From NCBI GenBank assembly GCA_964497615.1, contig CAZCEC010000044.1, forward strand, positions 1 to 51,522: a stretch of 51,522 nt of DNA, written 5' to 3'. This document shows, piece by piece, positions 16,267 through 24,739 of this stretch. The stretch's first letter is position 1. Each line of letters starts with the position of its first letter. The notes beneath the pieces are model-generated. The model was not told the DNA's origin and ran no database searches. It saw only the letters and a list, made by a program, of their open reading frames with translations. A program made the position numbers and the translations under genes. This stretch comes from CAZCEC01 sp964497615. Its GTDB lineage: Bacteria > Chloroflexota > Anaerolineae > Anaerolineales > UBA6663.

Positions 16267-16490
16267 CCCGCCTCAGGGCAGCGCCAGTTCCGGGCGGCTG
16301 AGGCGGGCTCGGAATGACAACGCCGGCCGGATGGCGATGCAACCCGCCTCAGGGCAGCGCCAGTTCCGGGCGGCTGAGGCGGGCTCGGAATGACAATGCC
16401 GGCCGGATGGCGATGCAACCCGCCTCAGGGCAGCGCCAGTTCCGGGCGGCTGAGGCGGGCTCGGAATGACAATGCTCGTCGGGATGGCGG
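16267..16490. repeat. three tandem copies of a 76-bp palindromic repeat
   Basis: Copies start at 16267, 16343 and 16419 with an exact 76-bp period and almost no differences; the third is incomplete at its end. Each contains the inverted pair CCCGCCTCAG / CTGAGGCGGG separated by 21 bases, followed by a GGAATGACA motif. It is REP-like rather than CRISPR, because there are no unique spacers. Confidence 0.8.
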
Positions 16491-16525
16491 CGAGACGCCC
16501 AACGGTGTAAAGCGGCGCTGTTACG

Positions 16526-16721
16526 AAGATGCTGCTGGCGAATTCGGTCCGCCAGGGTTGGCGAATGGCCCCTACGCGTAGTTCCGGGGTGCTTCGCAAA
16601 ATTCGCGTCTGAAGGCGGCGTGATGAACCTGCGCTTCCGGCCGCCGCGTCCATCCTTCACTGCATTCAGGACAGGCTCTTCGTGGACGCAGGATGCTTCG
16701 CCAATTCGCCAGCAGCATCTT
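16526..16721. mobile_element. MITE-like element with 19-bp terminal inverted repeats
   Basis: AAGATGCTGCTGGCGAATT at 16526-16544 is repeated inverted and perfect at 16703-16721, enclosing about 158 bp without a gene. An inner IR (GCGTCCA ... TGGACGC) lies at about 16645-16690. The right arm overlaps the stop codon of the sugar isomerase gene. No transposase is encoded. Confidence 0.5.
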
Positions 16722-17463
16722 ACGAATGGATGACGCCCATGCGTTGGAGGTTCGCGTAGCTCAGGGCGGCGCTCTCCAGGGGCGGGCGGCGGCAGGTGTC
16801 CTGCTCGACGATGAGGCACTGCACGCCCGCGGCCTGGGCGGCGGCGAAGATGGCGGGCCAGTCGAGGACGCCCGCGCCGATCTCGGCGAAGAACTGCTCC
16901 GGGCCAGGCTCCAGGTCCTTGATGTGGATGATGGGGCAGCGGCCGGCCAGGCGGCGCAGGTAGGCGGCCGGGTCCTCGCCGCCGCGCTGCACCCAGTAGG
17001 TATCCACCTGGAAGGCGACCAGGGCGGGGTCGGTGTGCTCGATCAGCAGGTCGTAGGCGTAGTCGCCGTCGAAGCGGGTGAACTCCCAGTTGTGGTTGTG
17101 ATAGACGAACTGGACCCCGCGCTGGCGGCAGGCCGCGCCGGCCTGGTTGAAGCGCTCGGCATAGGCCAGGACTTCGGCGCGCGACTCGTAGCGCTGGGAG
17201 ACGCCCAGGGTACGCCCGCCCAGGCCGAGGACGGTGTCCAGGTGGGCGTCCAGGTTGTCGAGGGAGGCGTGGATGCCGACGACGCTCAGGCCGATCCGGT
17301 CGAGGTGGGCGCGGGCTTCAGCGACGGAGACGCCGGCCGGGGGTGCGCCGGTCTCGATGGCGGGGTAGCCGATCTCGCGGATGCGCGTGAGCGTGCCGAA
17401 GTAGTCGCGGGCCAGGTCGTCGCGGACGGTGTAGGTTTGGAGGGCGATGGGGAAGGTGGGCAT
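16720..17463 (-). CDS. sugar phosphate isomerase/epimerase (AP endonuclease 2 fold)
   Basis: A 247-residue protein with the xylose-isomerase-like TIM-barrel signature: LQTYTVRDD at the N-terminus, VVGIHASLD, VYHNHNWEF in the middle, FQVDTYWV, IIHIKD, EIGAGVLDW and IVEQDT near the C-terminus, giving the His/Glu/Asp metal-binding set. Such enzymes epimerise or isomerise keto-sugars and inositols, and pair with Gfo/Idh/MocA dehydrogenases. The dehydrogenase gene is 21 bases upstream on the same strand, so the two probably form a catabolic unit. No Shine-Dalgarno; TAGGAT lies 6 bases before the ATG. The stop codon lies in the right arm of the MITE-like element. Confidence 0.85.
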   Translation of the reverse strand: MPTFPIALQTYTVRDDLARDYFGTLTRIREIGYPAIETGAPPAGVSVAEARAHLDRIGLSVVGIHASLDNLDAHLDTVLGLGGRTLGVSQRYESRAEVLAYAERFNQAGAACRQRGVQFVYHNHNWEFTRFDGDYAYDLLIEHTDPALVAFQVDTYWVQRGGEDPAAYLRRLAGRCPIIHIKDLEPGPEQFFAEIGAGVLDWPAIFAAAQAAGVQCLIVEQDTCRRPPLESAALSYANLQRMGVIHS

Positions 17464-17469
17464 GGACTT

Positions 17470-17475
17470 ATCCTA
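17470..17475 (-). promoter_or_regulatory. weak -10-like box before the isomerase start
   Basis: TAGGAT on the minus strand, 6 bases before the ATG at 17463. It matches TATAAT at four of six positions and is of interest only because of the same spacing at other genes here. Confidence 0.25.
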
Positions 17476-17484
17476 TGGTAACGA

Positions 17485-18595
17485 TCAGCCATCTATGCGC
17501 CGTTCGGTCGCGCCGACGGGCATCGGCGCGGGGCGGTCGGGGCGGGTGGCGAGGTGGACGTGGCGCTCGGTCTGCGAGGACTCGAAGACGGCCAAGGTGA
17601 TGTCGAGGACGTGGCGGGCCAGGTCGCCGGAGGCGCGGTGGGGGCGGCCGGCGCGCAGGGCGTGGGCCAGGTCGGCCAGGCCCAGGCCGCGCATGTTCTC
17701 GGTGAAGCCGTGGGTGTGGGGCAGGTCCACGGTGGCGCCGTCGGGGGTGCGCAGGCGGACGGGCTGGCCGAAGGTGTTGGGGTCAGGGCAGTNNNNNNNN
17801 NNCGTCGGTGCCGTAGATTTCGAGGCGGCTAGTGTAGCCGAAGCCTTCGCGGGCGACCTGGAGGCTGGCGCGGACGCCGCTGTGCAGGTCGAGCGTGGCG
17901 GCGACGTTGGTGGGCGCGGGGAGCGGGACGGTCTCGCCGTAGCGGGGCGACTGCGGGTTGATGACGGTGATGCCGGGGCGCAGGCTGCCGGCGGAAGCGG
18001 CCACGCGCCGGACCGGGCCGAGCAGGGAGACCAGGCCGGTGAGGAAGTAGGGGCCCATGTCGAACAGGCCGTCCCAGCCCCATTGCAGATAGTCCTCGAA
18101 GTTGGGCGGCATCCCCAGGCGGTAGTTCTCCATGAACAGCATCACGCTGGCGGCGAACGGCTCGCCGATGCGGCCAGCGTCAATGGCGTGGCGGGCGGTT
18201 TGCAGGGCGGCGCCGAGGAAGGTATCGGGCGCGCAGCCGACGCGCAGGTGCTTCGCGCGGGCCAGGGCCAGCACGGCGTCGGCGTCGAGGGCGTTCAGGG
18301 CGAAGGGCTTTTCGGTGTAGACGTGCTTGCCGGCTTCCAGGATTCGCAGGTTGAGGGCGGCGTGGGCGGCGGGGGAGGTGAGGTTGAGCACGATCTCGAT
18401 CTCGGGATCAGCCAGCATTGCGTCCACCGAGGAGGCGCGGGGGATGGCGTACGCGGCGGCCTGGCGCGCGGCAGCCTCGGGCAGAGCATCGGCGACGGCG
18501 GCGACTTCAAGCAGGTCAAACGCCTGCGAGCAGTTTTTCAGATAGATGCCGCTGATGCGGCCGCAGCCGATGACGCCGATCTTGACCTTGTCCAT
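17485..18595 (-). CDS. Gfo/Idh/MocA family oxidoreductase (interrupted by an assembly gap)
   Basis: The N-terminal part has the Rossmann start KIGVIGCGRISGIYL, VAAVADALPEAA, IVLNLTSPAAH, then the family hallmark HVYTEKPFAL, and a C-terminal substrate domain with GWDGLFDMGPYFLTGLVSLLG. After ten N (17793-17802) the sequence resumes as CPDPNTFGQPVRLRTPDG and ends with HVHLATRPDRPAPMPVGATERRIDG. The two halves are in different frames, which only means the gap length is a placeholder. Such NAD(P)-dependent enzymes oxidise or reduce sugars and inositols; the downstream isomerase supports that. Real gene length is probably about 370 residues. Confidence 0.82.
17793..17802. other. assembly gap (10 N) inside the oxidoreductase gene
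   Basis: The frame changes across the run, so its length is not real. Confidence 0.95.
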
Positions 18596-18655
18596 GGAGT
18601 CCTTGGGAGGGGTGGAACGTATGCAAGTGAGTAAGTGGAAAGTGGGTAAGCGGGG

Positions 18656-19234
18656 CTAGCGGCGGCGCAGCATGGCGAGGCGCTGGCCGCTGGCCGAGTC
18701 GGCGATGAGGGTGGCGAGGCGCTTGAGGCGGGTGGCCTCCTGCTTGGCGCTCATCACCCAGGCGCTGGCGATGCGGCGGTAGCCGGGCGGCTGGGATTGA
18801 AAGAAGGCCCAGGCGGGCTGGTTGGCCTTGAACTGCTTCTGGTAGGCCGGGGCGAGTTCGTCGCGGCGGGACTCGTAGGAATACTCCTCGGTCTTGGCCG
18901 AGTCGCGGCGGTCGAAGGCGGCCTGGCCGGCGGGCTGCATGCGGCCCTCGGCGATGAGCTCGTGGGCGCGCTTGGTGTTGACGGCACTCCAGTAGGAGCC
19001 GGGGCGGCGCGGGGTGAAGCGGATGGTGTAGCTGGCGTCGTCCACGCGGCGGCGGATGCCGTCGATCCAGCCGCAGCACAGGGCTTCGTCGAGGGCCTGC
19101 TGGTAGGTGACGCTGGGGCGGCCGCTGTCCACCTTGTAGAAGCCAATGATCAACTCGGGGGCGGCGGCGTGATGCTTCTGGAACCAGGCGCGCAGGGTGG
19201 CGGGAGTCTTGAAGAAGACCGGGGCAGGAGGCAC
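18656..19234 (-). CDS. YdeI/OmpD-associated family protein
   Basis: About 192 residues if it begins at the GTG at 19234 (PPAPVFFKTPATLRAWFQKHH). The family signature is clear: ELIIGFYKV, SVTYQQALDEALCCGWIDGIRRRVDD, RFTPRRPGSYWSAVN, HELIAEGRMQPAGQAAF, then a Lys/Arg-rich C-terminus SAKQEATRLKRLATLIADSASGQR. The length fits the usual 190-195. Members are called bacteriocin-protection proteins, with little biochemistry. An open frame continues upstream into low-complexity repeat DNA and is not coding. TATCAT is 7 bases before the GTG, again suggesting a leaderless mRNA. The gene follows the oxidoreductase gene upstream with a 60-base gap. Confidence 0.82.
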   Translation of the reverse strand: MPPAPVFFKTPATLRAWFQKHHAAAPELIIGFYKVDSGRPSVTYQQALDEALCCGWIDGIRRRVDDASYTIRFTPRRPGSYWSAVNTKRAHELIAEGRMQPAGQAAFDRRDSAKTEEYSYESRRDELAPAYQKQFKANQPAWAFFQSQPPGYRRIASAWVMSAKQEATRLKRLATLIADSASGQRLAMLRRR

Positions 19235-19239
19235 GGGAT

Positions 19240-19400
19240 ATATGATAAAGGATGAAGGATGAATTATGAAGTATGAAAGTCGGGAGGATGGACGACCGAC
19301 GACGAAGGACGAATGACGAAGGACGACGGATGAAGGACGACGGACGAATTTTCTTTTCATCCTTCATCCTTCATAATTCATCCTTCGTGATCCTTCGCGT
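19240..19400. repeat. GGATGAA/GGACGA low-complexity repeat with inverted copy
   Basis: A tract made of shuffled GGATGAA, GAAGGACGA and TATGAAG words lies between divergent genes. GAAGGATGAATTATGAAG near 19250 recurs as its reverse complement near 19370, so the tract could fold into a long hairpin. Similar words occur at 20776-20816 and 25479-25545. Confidence 0.7.
19242..19247 (-). promoter_or_regulatory. candidate -10 box of the YdeI-family gene
   Basis: TATCAT on the minus strand, 7 bases before the GTG at 19234; no ribosome site between. Confidence 0.4.
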
Positions 19401-19412
19401 CCTAGTGTCTTC

Positions 19413-20768
19413 GTGGTAAACCCGGATGAGCCGCTGACCCTGGCGGAGGTGCGGCGGCGCTCGGTGGCGGGGTGGGCGGCGCTGGCGCTGCGCGGGGGCG
19501 CGGGCAAGGTGGTGTCGCTGGCGGCGCTGGTGGCGCTCTCGCGGGCGCTGCGGCCGGACGACTTTGGGGCGTTTGCGATTGTGCAGGCGCCCCTGGCGCT
19601 GCTGGCGCTGCTGGCGGATGCGGGGCTGCACGCGGCGCTGGTGCAGCGGGCCGAGCTGACGCCGGAGGACGAGGCGGCGGGCTTTACCCTGCGGCTGGCG
19701 CTGGCGGCGGGGTTGGGCGGGCTGATGGCGCTGGGGGCCGGGTGGTTGGCGGCGCTCTACCGGCTGGACGAGGCGGGGGCGTGGGCGCTGCGGGCGCTGG
19801 CGCTGGGGCCGGTGGTGAATGCGCTGGGGACCGTGCCGGGGATGCGGCTGACGCGGGACTTGCGCTGGGGGCGGCTGGCGTGGGCGGAGTTCGGGTCGCT
19901 GGTGACGGGGCAGGCGGCGGCGGTGGGGCTGGCGCTGGCGGGCGCCGGGCTTTGGGCGCTGGTGGGGGGCGCGCTGGCAACGACGGCGGCGGGGACGGCG
20001 CTGGTGAACGTGCTGGCACCGTGGCGGCCGCGGCTGAGGTGGCCCCGGGAGGCGGGGCGCAGGCTGCTGCGCTTTGGCGTGCCCTACCAGGCGCAGGGGC
20101 TGTTCCATTTAATGAAGGACCGGGCCATCCCGGCGCTGGGCGGGCTGCTGTTGGGGGGCGGGGAGGTGGGCGCGCTGACCTGGGCGCAGGACCTGGCGCG
20201 CTGGCCGCGGCTGCCGGCGGACTACGCGGCGCGGGTGGGGTTTCCGGCGTTTGCGCGGCTGCAAGGGGATAAGGCGGCGCTGAGCCAGGCGGTGAACGAG
20301 GCGCTGCGGCTGACGCTGTGGCTGAGCGGCGGGGCGGCGGCGCTGGGGCTGGCGCTGGCGCCGCGGCTGCTCACGCCGGTCTTTGGGGAGGAGTGGGCAA
20401 GCGCTCTGGGGCCGCTGATGATCTTCCTGGCGCAGACGCCGCTGGACGCGCTGGCGGCGGTGCTGCTGCCGGTGATCTACGCGGCCGGGCGGGCGGGGCA
20501 GGGGCTGCGGCTATCGGCGGTGTGGGCGGGGCTGACGTGGGCGGCGTGCTTGGGGGCGGTGTGGCTGTGGCCTCGTCTGCCGGGCGCGGCCGAACAGCCG
20601 CTGGCGGCGGTGCCGGCGGGGTTCGCGCTGGCGACGCTGGCGGTGGTGGGGCTGATCGCGCGCGCGGCGCAGGGGGAGGCGCGGATCGCGTGGGGGCGGA
20701 GCGTGGGGCTGCCGCTGGGCGTGACGGGCGCGGTGGGAGTCGTGTTATGGCTCCTGGCGCACCCTTAA
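19413..20768 (+). CDS. oligosaccharide flippase (Wzx/PST-type, MOP superfamily)
   Basis: A 451-residue protein with about 12-14 hydrophobic helices. The N-terminus RSVAGWAALALRGGAGKVVSLAALVALSRALRPDDFGAFAIVQA is the typical opening of lipid-linked oligosaccharide flippases, and FGVPYQAQGLFHLMKD plus FPAFARLQGDKAAL are internal family features. It would flip undecaprenyl-linked sugar units across the membrane. Start GTG (GTG GTA AAC) has no ribosome site and follows repeat DNA. It opens the glycan cluster that continues to 26.6 kb; composition is extreme (Ala/Leu/Gly, very GC-rich). Confidence 0.85.
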   Translation: MVNPDEPLTLAEVRRRSVAGWAALALRGGAGKVVSLAALVALSRALRPDDFGAFAIVQAPLALLALLADAGLHAALVQRAELTPEDEAAGFTLRLALAAGLGGLMALGAGWLAALYRLDEAGAWALRALALGPVVNALGTVPGMRLTRDLRWGRLAWAEFGSLVTGQAAAVGLALAGAGLWALVGGALATTAAGTALVNVLAPWRPRLRWPREAGRRLLRFGVPYQAQGLFHLMKDRAIPALGGLLLGGGEVGALTWAQDLARWPRLPADYAARVGFPAFARLQGDKAALSQAVNEALRLTLWLSGGAAALGLALAPRLLTPVFGEEWASALGPLMIFLAQTPLDALAAVLLPVIYAAGRAGQGLRLSAVWAGLTWAACLGAVWLWPRLPGAAEQPLAAVPAGFALATLAVVGLIARAAQGEARIAWGRSVGLPLGVTGAVGVVLWLLAHP

Positions 20769-20816
20769 CCACGAAGGCACACGAAGGATGAAGTATGAAG
20801 TATGAAGGATGAACAG
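20769..20816. repeat. GGATGAA/GAAGTATGAA low-complexity repeat
   Basis: A tract (CACGAAGG, GATGAAGTATGAAG words) between the flippase gene and the next glycosyltransferase gene. Same word family as 19240-19400 and 25479-25545. Confidence 0.65.
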
Positions 20817-20895
20817 GACGCTGGCCGGAAAGGGGAGGAGCGCGGAGAGTGTTAGGGTTACGCCATGCGCGTGATCGGCGTACCGGGGTATTGGG

Positions 20896-22002
20896 GTGAC
20901 GATACTTTTTTTGACGCCAGAGGCGATGGTGAGTCCGCTGACGGGTGGGCGCGAGCGCGCGGCGCGCGTGCTGCGGTGGCTGGCGGCGCGGCGGCCGGTG
21001 CACCTGGCGGTGTGCGCGGAGGCGGCGGAGGCGGCGCGGCTGGAGGTGTTGGCACGGGAGGCGGGGCTGAGGGGGTTGACGGTGCTGCCCTATCCGGCGG
21101 GGTGGCGGGGGTACGGAAGCTTGCGCGGGCGCGTGGCGCGGCTGGCGCGGGAGATTGACTTCGCGGGGGTGCACTGCGTGGGGCACGAACTGTGGGCGGC
21201 GGCGCAAGCGGCGCCGCTGCGGGCGGGCGGGCGGCGGGTGCTGGAGCTGCACGATGTGCCCGAGCATTGGCGGCGCGGCGTGGACGCGCGCAGCGAGGCG
21301 GGGCGCAGGCGCCCGGTGCTCAAGACGCTGGCCGCCGCCGATGACATCATCGTCGTTTCCGAAGCGGAACGGGAGCAACTGCGCGCCTGGGGGGCGCTGG
21401 CGGCGCGGGTGCACGTGGCGGAAAATGGGGTGGACCTGGACTACTGGGGCGCGGCGCAGGCCGAGGGCGACGCCGGGCCGGTGATGCTGTTCCCGGCGGC
21501 GTTCAATTGGCCGCCGAACGAGGCGGCGGCGCGGACGCTGGTGGAGGCGGTGCTGCCGAGGGTGCGGGCGCAGGTGCCGCAGGCGCGGGTGGTGCTGGCG
21601 GGGCGGCGGCCGGAGCCGGGGGTGCGGCGGCTGGCCCAGGGCCGGCCAGGGGTTGAAATGATGGCCGACGTGGAGGACATGCGGCCCTTGTTCGCGCAGG
21701 CGCGGCTGATCGTTGTGCCGACCACGGCGGCGGGCGGAACACGGCTAAAGATACTTCAGGCGATGGCGGCGCGGCGGGCGGTGGTGAGCACGCCGGAGGG
21801 CGCGGCGGGGCTGGGGCTGCGGGCCGGGCGCGAGGTGGCAGTCGCGCCGCTGGGGGAGGCGTTTGCGGCGGAGGCGGCGCGGCTGTTGATGGACGCTGAA
21901 GCGCGGGGGGTACTGGCGCGGGCGGGGCGGGCGGCGGCGCAGCGCTTTGGGTGGGAGGCGGTGCTGGGGGCGCTGGACGCGGTGTATCCGGCGGGGGCAT
22001 GA
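20896..22002 (+). CDS. GT4-type glycosyltransferase (PEP-CTERM/EPS sugar-transferase-like)
   Basis: A 368-residue protein. The start is GTG in V-TILFLTPEAMVSPLTGGRERAARV, which matches the normal first strand; an upstream ATG at 20865 reads a different frame and is rejected. Later motifs: EIDFAGVHCVGHELW, VLELHDVPEHWRRG, IIVVSEAEREQL, NWPPNEAAARTLVEAVLPRVRAQVP, VVLAGRRPEPGV and TTAAGGTRLKILQAMAARRAVVST, the donor-binding region of family 4 transferases. It resembles the sugar transferases linked to exopolysaccharide export. The stop overlaps the next start (ATGA). Confidence 0.85.
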   Translation: MTILFLTPEAMVSPLTGGRERAARVLRWLAARRPVHLAVCAEAAEAARLEVLAREAGLRGLTVLPYPAGWRGYGSLRGRVARLAREIDFAGVHCVGHELWAAAQAAPLRAGGRRVLELHDVPEHWRRGVDARSEAGRRRPVLKTLAAADDIIVVSEAEREQLRAWGALAARVHVAENGVDLDYWGAAQAEGDAGPVMLFPAAFNWPPNEAAARTLVEAVLPRVRAQVPQARVVLAGRRPEPGVRRLAQGRPGVEMMADVEDMRPLFAQARLIVVPTTAAGGTRLKILQAMAARRAVVSTPEGAAGLGLRAGREVAVAPLGEAFAAEAARLLMDAEARGVLARAGRAAAQRFGWEAVLGALDAVYPAGA

Positions 22003-23229
22003 ACATCGTTGTGCTGACGCCGTATCTGCCCTATCCGGGCGTGGCGCATGGCGGCGGGCAGGATTTGCTGCGGTTGATCGCGTGGTGGCGGGGGCGGGGG
22101 CATGCGGTGCGGGTGGCGGGGTTCGCGGATGCGCGGACGGCGCAGCGGGCGGAGGCGCTGCGGCCATTAGTCGATGAGTTGGTGATTGTCGAGCCGAGCG
22201 TGATTTGGGGAGACAAGGCGCGGCGGGCGTGGGCGGCGGCGCGCGCGGGGCAGTGGCGTGGCCTGGGGCGGCGCGCGGAGGGCGAACTGCGGGCGGCAGT
22301 CGCGCAATGGGCGGGGGCGGGGCAGATGGAGGTGCTGTATTGCGCCTGGACGGAGATGGGGCGCTACCTGCACTTGGCGCCGCCGGGGACGGTGCGCGTG
22401 CTGGACGAGGTGGATGTGCGCTGGTTGGTGGAGGCGGCTGAGGCGGCGGGGAGGCCCTGGCGCTGGCCGCGGGCGGCGCTGCGGGCGCGGGAAGAACTGC
22501 GCTATCTGCGGAGCGCGGACCTGGTGGTGACGCGCTCCGCGCGCGATCTACGGGCGGTGCAGGCGCGGGCGGGGGACGTAATGGGGGTGGTGGTGCCGCC
22601 CGCGGCGCACACGGCGGAATTGCTGAGGGTGCGGCTGGATGAGGCGCGGCCGGGGCGGGTGCTGTTCGTGGGGGCGCTGGACCGGCGGCGCAACCAGCAG
22701 GCGGCGCGCTGGCTGGCGGACGACATCTGGCCGCGGGTGCGGGCCAGCGTGCCCAGCGCGGAACTGCGGATCGTGGGCGCGAACCCGCCGGAGCAGGTGC
22801 TGAGGCTGAGACGGCGGCCGGGGATCACGGTGGCGGGCTGGGTGGATGACCTGAGGCGCGAGTACGCCGAGGCGCGGGTGGTCGTTGCGCCGATGTGGTC
22901 GGAGGCGGGGGCGCTGAACAAGGTGATGGATGGGCTGGCGGCAGGGCGGCCGGTGGCGGGCACGCGGGCGGCGGGCGCGCTCANNNNNNNNNNNNNNGGC
23001 GAACGCCGGGGTGGAGGCGCCGCCGGAGGCGATGCTCACGGCAGACGATGCGGCGGGGTTGGCGGAACTCATCAGCGGGCTGGTGACGGACGAGGAACGC
23101 TGGCGCGCGGCGGCCGCGGCGGCGCGGAGGTTCGCGCGGGAGGCGTTTGACTGGGAAGGGGCGGCGGCGCGGCTGGAGGCGGAGTTGGATCGGCTGGTGG
23201 AGGAGAGGCGAGGGGATTCAAGGGCCTGA
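21999..23229 (+). CDS. GT4/GT1-type glycosyltransferase (interrupted by an assembly gap)
   Basis: It begins MNIVVLTPYLPYPGVAHGGGQDLLRL, overlapping the upstream stop by four bases. Central motifs: CAWTEMGRYLHL, VLDEVDVRWLVEAA, LVVTRSARDLRAVQ, RVLFVGALDRRRNQQAARWL, LRIVGANPPEQV, ITVAGWVDDLRREYAEARVVVAPM and ALNKVMDGLAAGRPV, the usual donor-binding region. Fourteen N (22984-22997) follow, then the remaining C-terminus (ANAGVEAPPEAMLTADDAAGLAELI ... DWEGAAARLEAELDRL) in another frame. The gap length is artificial. Second GT of the cluster. Confidence 0.83.
22984..22997. other. assembly gap (14 N) inside the glycosyltransferase gene
   Basis: The reading frame differs on the two sides. Confidence 0.95.
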
Positions 23230-23338
23230 GGGGACTCGGGGAAGGGTGAGGGGTCTGAGGGATATAAGGGGCCTAAAGGGGAGGGGACTCGGGGGACAAT
23301 CCTTCCCTTGAGTCCCCTCCATCCCCTGAGTCCCCAGC
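23230..23338. repeat. GGGGACTC/CCCCTGAGTC self-complementary repeat tract
   Basis: The spacer is built from GAGGGGACTCGGGG, GGGTCTGAGGG and then CTTGAGTCCCCTCC, CCTGAGTCCCC words, so the two halves can pair. It may act as a terminator between two glycosyltransferase genes. Confidence 0.6.
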
Positions 23339-24187
23339 GTGATCGAGACTGAACCGAGCGAACGCATGGTAGTCGCGGTGATCGTGACGTGGAACAGCCG
23401 GGCCGAGGCGCTGAACTGCCTGGCGGCGTTGGCGGCGAGCGAGACGCCGGTGGCGCATGTGGTGGTGGTGGACAATGCGTCGGGCGATGGGACGGCGGAA
23501 GCGGTGCGGGCGGCGTGCCCCGAGGCGGAGGTGATCGAGAACGCCCGCAACGAGCACTTCGCGCGCGGGGCGAACGCGGGGCTGCGGCGGGCGCTGACGT
23601 TGGGCGCGGAGTGGGCGTGGGTGCTGAACCCGGATGCGACGCCCGCGCCGGGCGCCCTGGGCGAGATGCTGCGCGTGGGCGAATCGGACGAGCGGATTGG
23701 GGTGGTGGGCGCGCGCTTGGTGCATCCGGGCCGGGCGGGGAAGCGGGCGCGGGTGGTGGTGGGGGCGAACTGCGATTTCGCGACGGCGGGGATCGTGGAG
23801 CCGCCGCCGCCGGAGGATGTGGGGCTGGACCGGCTGCGGGTGGATTACGTGTGGGGGGCGAGCCTGCTGGCGCGGGTAAAGATGGTGCGCGAGGTGGGGC
23901 TATTTGATGATGGGTTCCGGGCGTACTTCGAGGACGCGGACCTGTGCCTGCGGGCCAAGGCCGCGGGGTGGCGCACGGTGACGGCGCTGCGGGCGGAGGT
24001 GGGGCACGTGGGGTCGCAGGCGGGGGACCGGCGGTTCGCGGAGCAGATGTGGCTGCGGGCCCGCAACTGGCTGTGGTGCTTTTGGCGGCACGCGCCGCTG
24101 GGGCAGCGGCCGAGGGTGCTGCTGTGGATGGTGCTGCGGCGCTGGCCGGAGATGGCGTGGGCGGCGATGAGGCGGGCGCGACGGTAG
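23339..24187 (+). CDS. GT2-family glycosyltransferase (rhamnosyltransferase-like)
   Basis: A 282-residue protein with the GT2 opening VVAVIVTWNSRAEALNCLAAL, VVVVDNASGDGTAEAV, IENARNEHFARGANAGLRRAL, WVLNPDATPAPGAL (metal-binding DxD-like NPDA), then WGASLLARVKMVREVGLFDDGFRAYFEDADLCLRAKAAGW, the acceptor-site hallmark. It would add a sugar to a lipid-linked glycan on the cytoplasmic side. Start is GTG at 23339 or ATG at 23366 (MVVAVIV); neither has a clear ribosome site. Part of the surface-glycan cluster. Confidence 0.85.
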   Translation: MIETEPSERMVVAVIVTWNSRAEALNCLAALAASETPVAHVVVVDNASGDGTAEAVRAACPEAEVIENARNEHFARGANAGLRRALTLGAEWAWVLNPDATPAPGALGEMLRVGESDERIGVVGARLVHPGRAGKRARVVVGANCDFATAGIVEPPPPEDVGLDRLRVDYVWGASLLARVKMVREVGLFDDGFRAYFEDADLCLRAKAAGWRTVTALRAEVGHVGSQAGDRRFAEQMWLRARNWLWCFWRHAPLGQRPRVLLWMVLRRWPEMAWAAMRRARR

Positions 24188-24298
24188 GTGCGCCGGTGGT
24201 GTGGAAGTGTGGGCGCCGCTGGGCACAGCGGGGTGCAGGAGTGGGGAAGTCCGGCGACTGATCTGCCCGCAATCGGGGCGGGGACAGGAGAGTGGCGC

Positions 24299-24739
24299 AT
24301 GCGATTTCGTGCATGGCTGGCGATGGCGCTTCTGCTGGCGGCCTGCGCGGGTGCGGGCACGCCCACGCCAACGCCGGTGACCAACGCGCTGGATGGGACT
24401 CAATGGCGGCTGATATTGCTTCAGGGAGAGCCGCCGCTGGAGGAAACCGTCATCACGCTGGCGTTTGATCGCGGCATACTTTCAGGTTCGGCCGGCTGCA
24501 ACCAGTACGGGGGCGGACCAGACAGCGGCCCTTACCTGGCGACCCTGGAGGGCGCCATCGCGATCACTCAAACGGCGATCACGGTTCGCCTGTGTCCGGA
24601 GCCGCCGGGTATCCACGAACAGGAGGATGCCTACATGCGCACGCTGCGCGAGGCGGCCACGTATCGCGTCGCCGATGGCACGCTTGAAATCTTCAACTCT
24701 GCCGGAGACAGGCTGCTCGTCTATGTGAGCGACGATTGA
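24299..24739 (+). CDS. META-domain lipoprotein (HslJ-like)
   Basis: A 146-residue protein. A signal peptide MRFRAWLAMALLLAACAG with lipobox LLAAC is followed by a Thr/Pro linker (TPTPTPV), then a META domain: LDGTQWRLILLQGE, TLAFDRGILSGSAGCNQYGG, ITQTAITVRLCPEP, EDAYMRTLREAATYRV, DGTLEIFNSAGDRLLVY. CAGGAG sits eight bases before the ATG. META-domain lipoproteins are surface proteins of uncertain role; HslJ in E. coli gives novobiocin tolerance. The GTG of the deacetylase gene follows the stop codon immediately. Confidence 0.88.
   Translation: MRFRAWLAMALLLAACAGAGTPTPTPVTNALDGTQWRLILLQGEPPLEETVITLAFDRGILSGSAGCNQYGGGPDSGPYLATLEGAIAITQTAITVRLCPEPPGIHEQEDAYMRTLREAATYRVADGTLEIFNSAGDRLLVYVSDD

Noticed and set aside
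16267..16490. CRISPR array
   Set aside because: 76-bp units abut directly with no unique spacers and no cas genes.
20865..20895. ATG at 20865 with TAGGGT six bases upstream, as start of the GT4 gene
   Set aside because: Frame continues into non-protein sequence; the GTG at 20896 gives the canonical TILFLTPE start. A 7-T run is nearby but no frameshift is needed.
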